Below, in pieces: positions 8,605 through 16,622 of a stretch of 46,067 nt of DNA (position 1 is the first letter of the stretch; each line of letters begins with the position of its first letter). Made by a program: the position numbers and the translations under genes. Where the stretch lies: NCBI GenBank assembly GCA_903829815.1, contig CAIKRR010000039.1:1-46067 (forward strand). The letters are read 5' to 3'. The notes beneath the pieces were generated by a model. The model was not told the DNA's origin. It did no database searches and saw only the letters and a list, made by a program, of their open reading frames with translations. Source of the DNA: an uncultured Pseudomonadota bacterium (GTDB lineage: Bacteria > Pseudomonadota > Gammaproteobacteria > Burkholderiales > SG8-39).

Positions 8605-9822
8605 TTGGCTGAGAACCTCAAGGACAGAACCGCGTCGCTCGCGAGCGTTTCTCGCGCGGCGCGGCGACGCCCGGCCGGCAAGGGTGGACACGGTGGCCGG
8701 TGGATTCTCTGGACCATCGTGGTGAGTATCACCGTGTTTGTCTACTGGGCATCGACCAGTTACCTCGACCAGATCACGCGGGCGCCCGCGCAGGTCATCG
8801 CCAGTGCTCGCACACAGATCATCCAGTCGTTTGATGGCGGGGTGATCGCCACGCTTGCTGTTCGCGAGGGCAATACGGTCGCCAAAGGGCAGTTGCTGCT
8901 CTCCTTCGGGACGGCGCGGGCCGAGTCGCTCTGGCTGGAAACGCAAGCCAAGGTGGCGGGATTGCAATCGACCGTGGCACGGCTGACTGCCGAGATGCTC
9001 GACCAGCCACTGAAGTTCGATGCATCACTGCGCGCGTTTCCGCAGTATCGCCAGAACCAGATGACGCTCTACAACAAGCGGCGTCAGGCGCTGGCGGAGG
9101 AAATCGGGGTGTATCAGAAGGCATTGCATCTCGCGGTTCAGGAACTGGACACCACCGAACCCCTGCTCAAGAACGGTGATGTGGGGCTTGCTGAAGTGCT
9201 TCGACTGCGTCGGCAGGTTTCCGATATCGAGGGCCAGATCGTCAATCGCAAGAACAAGTACTTCCAGGACACTCAGAGCGAGCTCGCAAAGGCCCAGGAA
9301 GAGCTCGCGGGCGCCGAGCAGGTCTTGCAGCAACGCAAGCTGCAACTGGACAATACGTCCATCTATGCGCCCATGGCCGGTGTCGTGAAGAACATCCGGT
9401 TTACCACGCTGGGTGCTGTGGTGAAGCCTGGCGAGGACATTCTCGAACTGGTGCCGGGCAATGAGGACCTCATTCTCGAAGCGAAGGTGAAGCCGGCCGA
9501 TATCGGTTTCATCCGCATGGGGCTGCCCACCGCCATCAAGATCGATGCCTTCGACTATTCGGTCTTCGGTGCCTTGCAGGGCGAGGTCGTCTACATCAGT
9601 GCCGATACGCTCAAGGAGCAGGAGCACGGTGCCGAGTCCAGCTACTACGTCGTTCGTGTCAAGGCTTCGGCTGACAAGTTGCGGGGTCCTTCGGGGAACC
9701 TCGTGAAGGTGGGTCCTGGCATGACGGCCACGGTCGAGATGATGACCGGTCGCAAGACCATCATGCAATACCTCACCAAGCCCATCCTGAAGACCATGCA
9801 CGAGTCGCTCACCGAGCGCTAG
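8605..9822 (+). CDS. HlyD-family membrane fusion protein of the type I secretion system
   Basis: This 405-residue adaptor has a short basic cytoplasmic N-terminus, one membrane helix at about 33-52 (WILWTIVVSITVFVYWA), a split biotinyl-lipoyl domain (SFDGGVIATLAVREGNTV) and a long coiled coil around residues 110-250 rich in Gln/Glu/Leu. The second lipoyl half (IYAPMAGVVKNI) and a beta-barrel end with GMTATVEMMTGRKTI follow. I start it at TTG 8605, preceded by GGGG; no in-frame ATG or GTG fits before the membrane helix. It lies 51 bases after the ABC gene and 9 bases before the first adenylating-enzyme gene, so the ligases appear to be in the same transcript as the secretion machine. Confidence 0.9.
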   Translation: MAENLKDRTASLASVSRAARRRPAGKGGHGGRWILWTIVVSITVFVYWASTSYLDQITRAPAQVIASARTQIIQSFDGGVIATLAVREGNTVAKGQLLLSFGTARAESLWLETQAKVAGLQSTVARLTAEMLDQPLKFDASLRAFPQYRQNQMTLYNKRRQALAEEIGVYQKALHLAVQELDTTEPLLKNGDVGLAEVLRLRRQVSDIEGQIVNRKNKYFQDTQSELAKAQEELAGAEQVLQQRKLQLDNTSIYAPMAGVVKNIRFTTLGAVVKPGEDILELVPGNEDLILEAKVKPADIGFIRMGLPTAIKIDAFDYSVFGALQGEVVYISADTLKEQEHGAESSYYVVRVKASADKLRGPSGNLVKVGPGMTATVEMMTGRKTIMQYLTKPILKTMHESLTER

Positions 9823-9831
9823 GGGATCGGC

Positions 9832-11472
9832 ATGCTGGCTCTTGATGCCATCCGGAAGATTGCGGGCGAGCAGCCTGGCCTTGTCGCTGTCATCCATGAC
9901 GGGGTCGAGATCACGTATCTCGTGTTCTGGAACGATATCGTGCGCGCCGCCGGGGGCATTTCAGGGAAACTCGGGCCTGGCAAGGCGGCTGTCGGTGTGG
10001 CCATGCGCGATGACTATGCGCAGTTTGTTGCCGTGTTGGCGGTGCAAAGCCTTGGCTATTCGCCGGTGCTGTTCAATACGCTCGCCAGACCGCTGGCCTC
10101 GGGCGACGCTGTGCCCGATATGCGCGGTGCCCAGCGTATCGGGCAATTGCGCCTCGCTCGCATTCGGCAGATGTGCGAAGCCGGGGCGATCGCTTGTGTG
10201 GTTACCGATGGGTATGGGCAGGCAGCGAGTCTGTCGAGCGCGGCCTGTCGCTATGTGAAACTCTCGATCCGCCCCGGTGAGGTCGCGGCTGATGGCGGCG
10301 ACGAGGCTTCTTCGCGGGCCGATCCCGGGGCCGATCCGCTGGCCGGTTTTCATGCACTCGCGCCCGATGCTCGCCTGCATGTCGACGTTGCCTTTGGCGC
10401 GAGGGGGGTGCCGCGCTTCATTCCACGTTCGCGCATGCAATTCGAGCATTGGGTCGACGCCTTTTCGCGTGCCATCCCCAAGACACGACGAGCGCGGTAC
10501 CTCGTCGTTCATGACGCGCTGCACGGCGAACGGTTCGCGCGCGTGATGAGTGCGTGGGCGCGTGCCGATCAGGTCATCTTCGAGCGGCGTCTGGGCATGG
10601 CCGAGGCGGTTTCGCTGCATCATCCTGATGAATTCTCGGTCACGGCGTCGGCCTTGCAACGCTTGCTGCGCTTGCTGCCCGCGCATTGCCAACTGGGTAA
10701 CCAGCCACAGGTGGAGGTTCTCGGGGGGGCGCTCTCGGTACGCTTGCAGCGTGAGGCCATTCGCCGACTGCGGTGCGAACTCATCGGCTCATGGGTGGCC
10801 CCCGGCTCGGGTGCATTTGCGCATGCCTTCGGTGTCGACCCTGGTGATGAGTGGTGTGATCGTTTCAGGCTTGTCGATTGGGCGCGTGTGGAAATCGTCG
10901 ATGAGTCCGGTGAGGTACTGCCCGAGAACCATGAGGGGTGGGTACGCCTGCTGGCTCAACACCTGCCTGATCGCTGCTGGGGCCCCGAGGGTCGCCGACG
11001 GGTGTTGCGCGACGGTTGGCTCTACACCGGTGATCGGGGCGCGCTGCTCCCGGAGCGCGTGTTGCAGATCGTGGCGCATGCCGGTCTGGTCAGCCATCTG
11101 GATGGGGTTCGGCTGTATCACCCCACCATCGAAGAGGCTCTCTTGCAGATCCCGGGCGTGCTCGACGCGGCGGTATTCGTGGCGTCGAGCGCTGACGGGG
11201 GCAATGGTGGCAAGGGGGGCGAGGGTGGCGAGGGTGGCGAGGACCTCCAACGGCTGCACGCCGCGGTCGTGCCGATACGCGGCATGAGGTCGCTGGTTCG
11301 TCAGCGATTGAACGTCTGGCTTGCCGATCAGGGGTCCCATCTGAGGCGGCCTCGCATACTCCTTGTCGGCTTTATCCCACGCGGCAGTTCGGGCATGGTG
11401 CAGCGGGGCGAACTGCTCGCGTCGGTCGCAGCCAACAGCGGATCGAGTCTGTCTGTGGAGGAGGTGAATTGA
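9832..11472 (+). CDS. Degenerate ANL-superfamily (acyl-adenylating-like) protein, probable pseudoenzyme
   Basis: The 546 residues keep the overall fold of adenylate-forming enzymes and align by eye with the intact minus-strand protein at 14117-15616 (start MLALDAIRKIAGEQP against MLPLESIAERARTQP; WARVEIVDESG against WARIEVVDRYD; DGWLYTGDRG against NGWYYSGDRG). The catalytic motifs are gone. The P-loop TSGTTG reads AFGARG, the acceptor motif ECGYGSAE reads IGSWVAPGS, and the A10 region PRNDMGK reads PRGSSGM, so the catalytic lysine is lost. A Gly/Glu-rich insert coded by 9-bp repeats lies at 11203-11247. The frame is intact over its full length, which argues for a retained non-catalytic role rather than decay. 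The stop overlaps the next start. Confidence 0.75.
   Translation: MLALDAIRKIAGEQPGLVAVIHDGVEITYLVFWNDIVRAAGGISGKLGPGKAAVGVAMRDDYAQFVAVLAVQSLGYSPVLFNTLARPLASGDAVPDMRGAQRIGQLRLARIRQMCEAGAIACVVTDGYGQAASLSSAACRYVKLSIRPGEVAADGGDEASSRADPGADPLAGFHALAPDARLHVDVAFGARGVPRFIPRSRMQFEHWVDAFSRAIPKTRRARYLVVHDALHGERFARVMSAWARADQVIFERRLGMAEAVSLHHPDEFSVTASALQRLLRLLPAHCQLGNQPQVEVLGGALSVRLQREAIRRLRCELIGSWVAPGSGAFAHAFGVDPGDEWCDRFRLVDWARVEIVDESGEVLPENHEGWVRLLAQHLPDRCWGPEGRRRVLRDGWLYTGDRGALLPERVLQIVAHAGLVSHLDGVRLYHPTIEEALLQIPGVLDAAVFVASSADGGNGGKGGEGGEGGEDLQRLHAAVVPIRGMRSLVRQRLNVWLADQGSHLRRPRILLVGFIPRGSSGMVQRGELLASVAANSGSSLSVEEVN
11218..11241 (+). repeat. 9-bp GGCGAGGGT tandem repeat in the degenerate ligase gene
   Basis: Roughly two and a half copies of GGCGAGGGT encode a GEGGEGGE run inside the C-terminal domain. 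The intact minus-strand paralogue lacks it. It is a slippage-prone low-complexity insert that keeps the frame because its period is a multiple of three. Confidence 0.6.
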
Positions 11473-12965
11473 GCGTGTCTTCGGTTGGTGATCTCTTTGT
11501 GACAGTGCCACCGCTCACTTCGGAATATGTCGAAGTGCATGCGGCACACCGACCCGATGCGGTGGCGGTCGTCTTCAGTGGTGTTTCCTACTCTTACGCC
11601 CGGGTCGATCAGGACATCAAGCGGTTCACCCTGGCGCTGCGTGCGCTGAGCATGGCGCCTGGTTGCCGCGTGGCGGTGTCGACCGGGCATCTGTATCTGC
11701 ACTGGTTGTTGCTGCTTGCCTGCGAAAATCTCGGTTTGGCGACCTGGACCTTTCTCTTTGGTGAGGAAGAGGTCGCGCTTCGCGCCCAACTGCCCTTCGC
11801 CGACATGGTGATCTCCGATACGCCCGTGCCCGAGGGTGCTGCGCGGCGGCTCTTCGTGCTCAGCCCGGCGTGGCTTGCGCAGGTCTGGGCCGGTGATCCG
11901 AGTCCGTATGCGAGCGTGGGTCTGCCCGTGCGGGTTGATATGGAGGCGCCCTGGCGCATTCGGCGCTCCTCGGGTACCACCGGCATGCAGAAGATGCTGC
12001 CTGCCAGTCGGCGGGTCGAGGAAGTCTGGCTGCACGGCTTTGCGGCGTGCGTGGGCCTGACCCAACGATCGCGCTATGCAGCCCGTCGGCATTTCACCGT
12101 GGGTTCGATCTATTCGTGTTCGACGCTTGCGTTACGGTTGGGGGCGACGGTTCTGCTCGATACGCAGAGTTCACCGCTCGACATATTCCAGCAGTTTGCG
12201 CCCACTCACATGCGACTCTTTCAGCCCGAGCTCGTCGCGCTTCTCGAGCACTTGCCGGCCGATTGGCAGAAGCCGCACGATTTCACGCTGCTGGTCGGTG
12301 CGGCGCCCCTCACCGAGCGGGTCTGGCAGAAGACGGTTGCACGCCTGACCGATCAGGTCGTCTACAACTACAACAGCAACGAATGTGGCTCGATCTGTCT
12401 GATGCGCCCCGACGGCGTGGGTACCATACGTCCGGGTGTCGAGGTCCGGATCATCGACGAGGCGGGCAAGCCGTGCCCGGTGGGCGTTCGCGGACAGATC
12501 ACCGTACGCAGTCCGAGCGCAGTGGGTACTTACATGGGCGACCCTGCGGCCAGTCAGAAGACGTTCCGCGATGGCTGGGTGCATACCGGTGACCAGGGTG
12601 TCATGGTCGGTCCTCGACAGATGCGCATCGTTGGTCGGGTCGACGACTTGCTCAATATCGGTGGGCTGAAGTTGATGCCGGGCGAGATCGAGGACCCTCT
12701 CAAACTCCGCGCAGCCATCGCTGATGTCGGGGCGTGTTCCATTCCTGACGAGGACGGCCTGGGTCGTTTGCATATCGGCCTGGTTCGCAAGCCCGGCGTT
12801 TCGGCAGAGGAAGCGATCGAGAGTGTTCGCGTCACGGTGCCCAGTGCCTTTGGCCGCATGCAGATCGTGTTCTTCTCCGCCTTGCCGCGCACCGAGACGG
12901 GCAAGTTGAAGCGCGCCGTGATGAGGGAGGAGATCGTGCGGTTTCTTGCCTCTCGCCGGACATGA
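11469..12965 (+). CDS. ANL-superfamily adenylate-forming enzyme (acyl-CoA/acyl ligase), intact
   Basis: This 498-residue protein carries the complete motif set: A3 SSGTTGMQK near residue 165, A5 YNYNSNECG in place of YGxTE, A7 HTGDQG, A8 hinge GRVDDLLNIGGLKLMPGEIE, and A10 PRTETGKLKR with the catalytic lysine. It should activate a carboxylic acid as an acyl-AMP and pass it to CoA or another thiol or amine. I cannot name the acid, and no carrier-protein gene is visible nearby. The start overlaps the previous stop by four bases and the stop overlaps the start of the truncated third copy by four bases. N-terminal sequence (ACENLGLA) matches that third copy, so the two are paralogues. Confidence 0.85.
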   Translation: MSVSSVGDLFVTVPPLTSEYVEVHAAHRPDAVAVVFSGVSYSYARVDQDIKRFTLALRALSMAPGCRVAVSTGHLYLHWLLLLACENLGLATWTFLFGEEEVALRAQLPFADMVISDTPVPEGAARRLFVLSPAWLAQVWAGDPSPYASVGLPVRVDMEAPWRIRRSSGTTGMQKMLPASRRVEEVWLHGFAACVGLTQRSRYAARRHFTVGSIYSCSTLALRLGATVLLDTQSSPLDIFQQFAPTHMRLFQPELVALLEHLPADWQKPHDFTLLVGAAPLTERVWQKTVARLTDQVVYNYNSNECGSICLMRPDGVGTIRPGVEVRIIDEAGKPCPVGVRGQITVRSPSAVGTYMGDPAASQKTFRDGWVHTGDQGVMVGPRQMRIVGRVDDLLNIGGLKLMPGEIEDPLKLRAAIADVGACSIPDEDGLGRLHIGLVRKPGVSAEEAIESVRVTVPSAFGRMQIVFFSALPRTETGKLKRAVMREEIVRFLASRRT

Positions 12966-13363
12966 GCGCAGCCTCGGCAGGCGCCGAACGACCGGCACGG
13001 GCGGTGAGTACCCTCGTGGCTGAGAGGGTGCCGCGCACCAGCGATTACATTGCGAGCCATGCTGCGCTCCACCCCGAGCGCATCGCGATCGAGTATTTTG
13101 GTGATCGAATTTCGTGGCAACGCCTCGACACCATGCTGCGAAAGTTCACGCTGATGCTTGCCCGCTATGGCCTCGAGCCGGGCAGTCGGGTCTGTGTGGC
13201 CACCGAGTCGAGACTGCACCATCTGGTCATCCTGCTCGCCTGCGACAACCTGGGCTTGCCGCTCGGGGAGCGGTGCCGGTGGTGGTGGAGAACCGCGTGG
13301 CAGGTGGTGGGGCTGCCGTCGTCGCGCAACTGGCCCGCGAGCCCGCCGATGGTGCGACGCTGA
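12962..13363 (+). pseudogene. Truncated ANL-superfamily ligase, 5' remnant fused out of frame to a Bug receptor
   Basis: Residues 1 to about 100 match the N-terminal part of the neighbouring intact ligase (PERIAIEYFGDRISWQRLD, then CVATESRLHHLVILLACDNLGLP). At about 13262-13272 homology stops. The DNA carries on as a Bug-family gene in another frame, so this frame reads off-frame residues until the stop at 13361-13363. All adenylation motifs from A3 onward are lost. The start ATG overlaps the previous stop (ATGA), showing that the original operon held a third ligase. A deletion between an ancestral ligase gene and an ancestral Bug gene explains it; an assembly error is the alternative. Confidence 0.8.
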
Positions 13364-14067
13364 TGGTGACGTTCGAGACCTTCGTACTCAACCCGCTCGT
13401 CTTTCGCCAGAACCCATACGATCCGCTGCACGACTACAGCCTCATCACGATGCTGTCGCGCTACGAACTCTTTCTGCTCGCCCCAGCCAGTCGACGCATC
13501 GTCTCGCTGTCGAGTTTCATCGATCGCGCTCGTCAGACGCCAGGTGGGGTCAATTTCGCCAGCCCCGGGCCTGGCGGACCCGCCCGGTTTGCCTTCGAAG
13601 CGCTGAAGCTCGCGGCCGGGATCGCGGGTACGCCGATTCACTACCGGGGCATTGCGCCCGCACTGCAGGGTCTTCTTGGCGGGGAACTCGATGCCGGATT
13701 TGCCCAGGCCAATTCGGTGGTGAGTGCCGCGCTTCGCTCGGGCCGCCTGGTGGCGCTGGCCAGTGGTGGCGCGCGGCGTTCAACGGCGTTTCCCGGTGTA
13801 CCCACTCTGGCCGAAACCTGGCCAGGCCTGGAGGCGCGTGCATGGGCCGGCCTCATTGGCCCGCTGGGCATTTCCTCGGTGCTCGTCAACCGCATGGCCG
13901 AGGTCGTGCGGGAGGCGATGGACACGAGTCAGGTTCGCGAACAACTGCACGACCAGGGCGGGGAACTGGTGCTGGGTACGCCTGCCGCCTTTGCCGCGGT
14001 CATTGCTGCCGACTCGCGTCAGTGGACCCGGGTCGTTCGCGACGCCGGCATCACGCTCGATCCATAG
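13273..14067 (+). pseudogene. Bug-family tripartite tricarboxylate transporter receptor, 3' remnant
   Basis: From VPVVVENRVAGGG on, 264 residues follow the Bug/TctC periplasmic binding protein pattern: VVVENRPGAGG-like opening, DGATLMVTFETF, FASPGPGGPARFAFEALK, VPTLAETWPGLEARAWAGL and a C-terminal TPAAFAAVIAADSRQWTRVV. The signal peptide and the first 50-70 residues of the mature protein are missing. An ATG at 13363 overlaps the stop of the truncated ligase (TGATG), so a 234-residue cytoplasmic fragment could still be made by coupled translation, but it could not reach the periplasm. Bug proteins are abundant in Burkholderiales and bind small carboxylates for uptake. Confidence 0.85.
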
Positions 14068-14116
14068 CGGCCGCTGCTGGGTCAGGTGCGGCCCGAGGCG
14101 GGCTCCTTGCCGCGTG

Positions 14117-15616
14117 TCAAGTGCTCGCCTGGCCCTTCAGGGTTTGCTGTCGTTCGTGGTATGTGGCAGTGAGCAGACGACGCATCACCTTGCCCATGTC
14201 GTTGCGAGGAATCTTCTGAAGCAGGATGAAGTTGACGCGCTCCAGGCCGATGGTGATCTGTTCGGCCGCGTACGCCTTGGCCTTTTCGAGCGCCTCGCGC
14301 CGCTCGTTATCGGTAACCACCAGCGCGATGCCCAATTCCTCGATGCCTTGTGGATTCAATGTTGCAAAGGCAGCCGCATCCAGGACGCCTGGCAGGGCCA
14401 GGAAATCCTGCTCGACCCCGGGGCAGTACACCTTGTACCCCGACAGGTTCAGCAGATCGCCGTCGCGCCCTTCCAGTTCGAGCAGGCCCCCTTCGATGAG
14501 CCGTCCACGGTCTCCGGAGTAATACCAGCCGTTGCGAAACAGTTGAGCCGAAAGGCCGACGTCGTCCAGGTAGCCTTCGGGCATGAATCGGGTCTTGCAG
14601 CGAACGATGCCACTGATGCCGTCAGGTACTGGTCGATCGTATCGGTCGACGACTTCGATCCGCGCCCATGGCGCAGCCCTGAATCGGTCGAGCCAGCTTT
14701 CGCTGCCATGTTCCAGACTGGCAAATGCGACGACGCCCAATTCTGCACTGCCGTAGCCACACTCGATGCTGCAATCAAGCCGTGTCTTCAGATCGTGATG
14801 CAGCTTTTGCGACATCTTGGCGCCATCGACGCGCAAGTACAGATGCTGCTGCGGCGCATCGTTCGAGCGGGCGAGATGCTTCAGCCACCGATAGAGAAAG
14901 TAGGGTGTGGCGACGAATTCGTCAGGCCTGTTGGCCACGATGGCGCCAAACCCGTCGCTGCGCCCATCGAATATCACCGTGCCACCGAGGCGCCAGGCGG
15001 TCAGTGCCTTGATGAGCCCGAGGCCCAGGTGGGGCGGGGTCAGCGAGAGGTAACGCGTGGGCCCACGGTGTGTGTACAGATCGGCCGTGGCATCCGCCCA
15101 GCGCTCGAATTGTGTTCGAGTGACCGGGATTTTCTTGTAGTTGCCCGTCGTCCCTGAGGTCATGCGCACATGCATGATGGCCTGGGGTGCTATCGGACAG
15201 GTGGCAGGTCGTGTCGTGCCGCTAGCCGTGCTGGCACCCGGCGTGAGAGTCAGCGGCACGATGCTGCAGTGTCCGCCGACAGCGTCGGGGGGCACTTGCG
15301 CGCCGGTACCACTCGTCAGCAGGCACTGCAGTCGTGCCTGAATGTGCGCGAGCCGGTCAAGACTGCGGATGGGTATGACGACGGTTGCCCACCCCGACCA
15401 GTGAGCGGCGAGCAGTGACACGAACTCAGCATACTCAGTATCCATCAGGATGCCGAGGAGGCCGGTGCGCCCATGCAGATGGGTATCGATTTGAGCGATG
15501 GCAGCGTCGATGTCCGCCTGGAAAGCCGCGTAGCCGATGGCTTGGCCGTTGTTGATGACGGCAACGCGATCGGGTTGGGTGCGCGCGCGCTCGGCGATGC
15601 TTTCGAGGGGCAGCAT
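14117..15616 (-). CDS. ANL-superfamily adenylate-forming enzyme, intact, divergent copy
   Basis: The 499 residues start MLPLESIAERARTQPDRVAV. The frame is open 49 codons further upstream, but that part is not family-like. All key motifs are present: A3 MTSGTTGNYKK, A5 ECGYGSAELG, A7 YYSGDRG, A8 GRDGDLLNLSGYKVY and A10 IPRNDMGKVMRR with the catalytic lysine. It is the intact counterpart of the degenerate protein at 9832-11472. It should activate a carboxylate by adenylation; the substrate is unknown. It converges on the Bug remnant, with 49 bases between the stops, and has its own AT-rich promoter region containing an FNR-like box, so its expression may differ from that of the plus-strand operon. 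Confidence 0.85.
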   Translation of the reverse strand: MLPLESIAERARTQPDRVAVINNGQAIGYAAFQADIDAAIAQIDTHLHGRTGLLGILMDTEYAEFVSLLAAHWSGWATVVIPIRSLDRLAHIQARLQCLLTSGTGAQVPPDAVGGHCSIVPLTLTPGASTASGTTRPATCPIAPQAIMHVRMTSGTTGNYKKIPVTRTQFERWADATADLYTHRGPTRYLSLTPPHLGLGLIKALTAWRLGGTVIFDGRSDGFGAIVANRPDEFVATPYFLYRWLKHLARSNDAPQQHLYLRVDGAKMSQKLHHDLKTRLDCSIECGYGSAELGVVAFASLEHGSESWLDRFRAAPWARIEVVDRYDRPVPDGISGIVRCKTRFMPEGYLDDVGLSAQLFRNGWYYSGDRGRLIEGGLLELEGRDGDLLNLSGYKVYCPGVEQDFLALPGVLDAAAFATLNPQGIEELGIALVVTDNERREALEKAKAYAAEQITIGLERVNFILLQKIPRNDMGKVMRRLLTATYHERQQTLKGQAST

Positions 15617-15670
15617 GGTCAAAGACCTCGTGACAGCACGAGTCGGGCCGGCCGACGCACCGAAACCACA

Positions 15671-15703
15671 ATTATCATATCTTAATAACTTGATATAAAT
15701 CAG
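15671..15703 (-). promoter_or_regulatory. AT-rich promoter region with FNR/ANR-like box upstream of the minus-strand ligase
   Basis: TTGATATAAATCAG at 15690-15703 matches the FNR consensus TTGAT-N4-ATCAA at nine of ten defined bases. It sits 74-87 bases before the ligase start in a short AT-rich island that stands out from its GC-rich surroundings. Minus-strand -10 candidates TATGAT (15674-15679) and GATAAT (15671-15676) lie 11-14 bases downstream, closer than the usual class II FNR spacing. If real, the site could overlap the -35 region. Not proven. Confidence 0.4.
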
Positions 15704-15806
15704 TTCCTTAGCGTACCACGAGCGGTGCGCTTCTACGGGTTTGCGGGCCGATCGAGGCCGCATGGGAGAAGTGCGCTCCCAGCCCTGCGGTGGGGCGCCG
15801 AAGCCG

Positions 15807-15824
15807 TTCCACCCGTGGGTGGAA
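15807..15824. repeat. Perfect palindrome, 8-bp arms
   Basis: TTCCACCC-GT-GGGTGGAA lies between the minus-strand envelope gene (stop near 15875) and the divergent ligase promoter. With the nearby GGCCCC/GGGGCC inverted repeat at 15848-15863 it may help end transcription of the envelope pair. No T-tract follows on the minus strand. Confidence 0.35.
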
Positions 15825-15874
15825 TTCGATCGGGACGGGCTTTTTCAGGCCCCACAGGGGGCCCGAAAGACGCC

Positions 15875-16606
15875 TCAGCGTGCGAGGTCAGGCGGTGGCG
15901 CGGGCGCCAACCCTGGAGGCGGCGGTGGGCGCACGCTGGGTGTGGAGGGCGGTTGCGCGCTCGCTGATGTACCGATCGATGCAGTACCGACGGGTGCTTG
16001 TGCTGATGGTGCTGGAGGCGCCGACCCGGGTGGAGGCGGCGCGGGGGCGGGCCCGGGCGGTGGCGGCGGTGGCGGTGGCGGTGACGCTGCGCTGGCCGCA
16101 CTCGAGGCGGGGTTTTCGCTTGCCGGTCGTGCCGCTCTTGTCGAGAGGGGCGTCGTCGCGGGGGCATAGCGACCGTAGGTCGGAATCCGGTTGCCCTTGG
16201 CGTACATGCACTGCTGATAGCCGTAATCGTAGCGGCGCTGCAAGCCATACGACGATTCGTTGGCCGCCCCAGACCCGGCGAGCCCCCCCATGATGAGACC
16301 CGCACCGGCACCCACCCCGGCCCCACTGCTGCCGTTGATGAGAGCGCCTGCACCGGCGCCAAGCGCGGCCCCGACCGCTGCGCTTTTCAGCGCGCTGTCG
16401 GTCTGCGCCTGTTCGGCTGTGCGACCGCCGACCGAAAGGTGGGCGAACTGGCGGCATTCGGCGTCATCGATTCGAAATTGCTCGAAGGTCTTCGTGCTAC
16501 CCGGAAGCACCAGCACACTGGGCCCCGTGGGCAGGGTCGTGCAGGCTGCGAGGCCGAGCGTCAGGGTGGCCAGGGCAAGGGCGAGTGCGCGGCTGGGCGT
16601 CTTCAT
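15875..16606 (-). CDS. Glycine-zipper lipoprotein with a long proline-rich tail
   Basis: The 243-residue protein starts at MKTPSRALALALATLTLGLA and has a lipobox ending AAC near residue 22, so it is probably a lipoprotein. A conserved-looking middle (FEQFRIDDAECRQFA) is followed by an Ala/Gly zipper at about 75-115 (AAVGAALGAGAGALINGSSG) that could enter or cross a membrane, and by YDYGYQQCMYAKGNRIP. The last 80 residues are mostly Pro/Ala, including a run of nine prolines, and could span peptidoglycan. Lipoproteins of this YMTQQ/glycine-zipper type are common in proteobacteria without a firm function. It follows the next gene by 16 bases in the same direction. Confidence 0.7.
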   Translation of the reverse strand: MKTPSRALALALATLTLGLAACTTLPTGPSVLVLPGSTKTFEQFRIDDAECRQFAHLSVGGRTAEQAQTDSALKSAAVGAALGAGAGALINGSSGAGVGAGAGLIMGGLAGSGAANESSYGLQRRYDYGYQQCMYAKGNRIPTYGRYAPATTPLSTRAARPASENPASSAASAASPPPPPPPPPGPAPAPPPPGSAPPAPSAQAPVGTASIGTSASAQPPSTPSVRPPPPPGLAPAPPPDLAR

Positions 16607-16622
16607 GGTCTGCTCCGGGCGA

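Noticed and set aside
13158..14219. 353-codon plus-strand frame overlapping the Bug remnant
   Set aside because: The Bug-family residues are in the other frame (13273-14067); this one is Arg/Cys-rich off-frame sequence.
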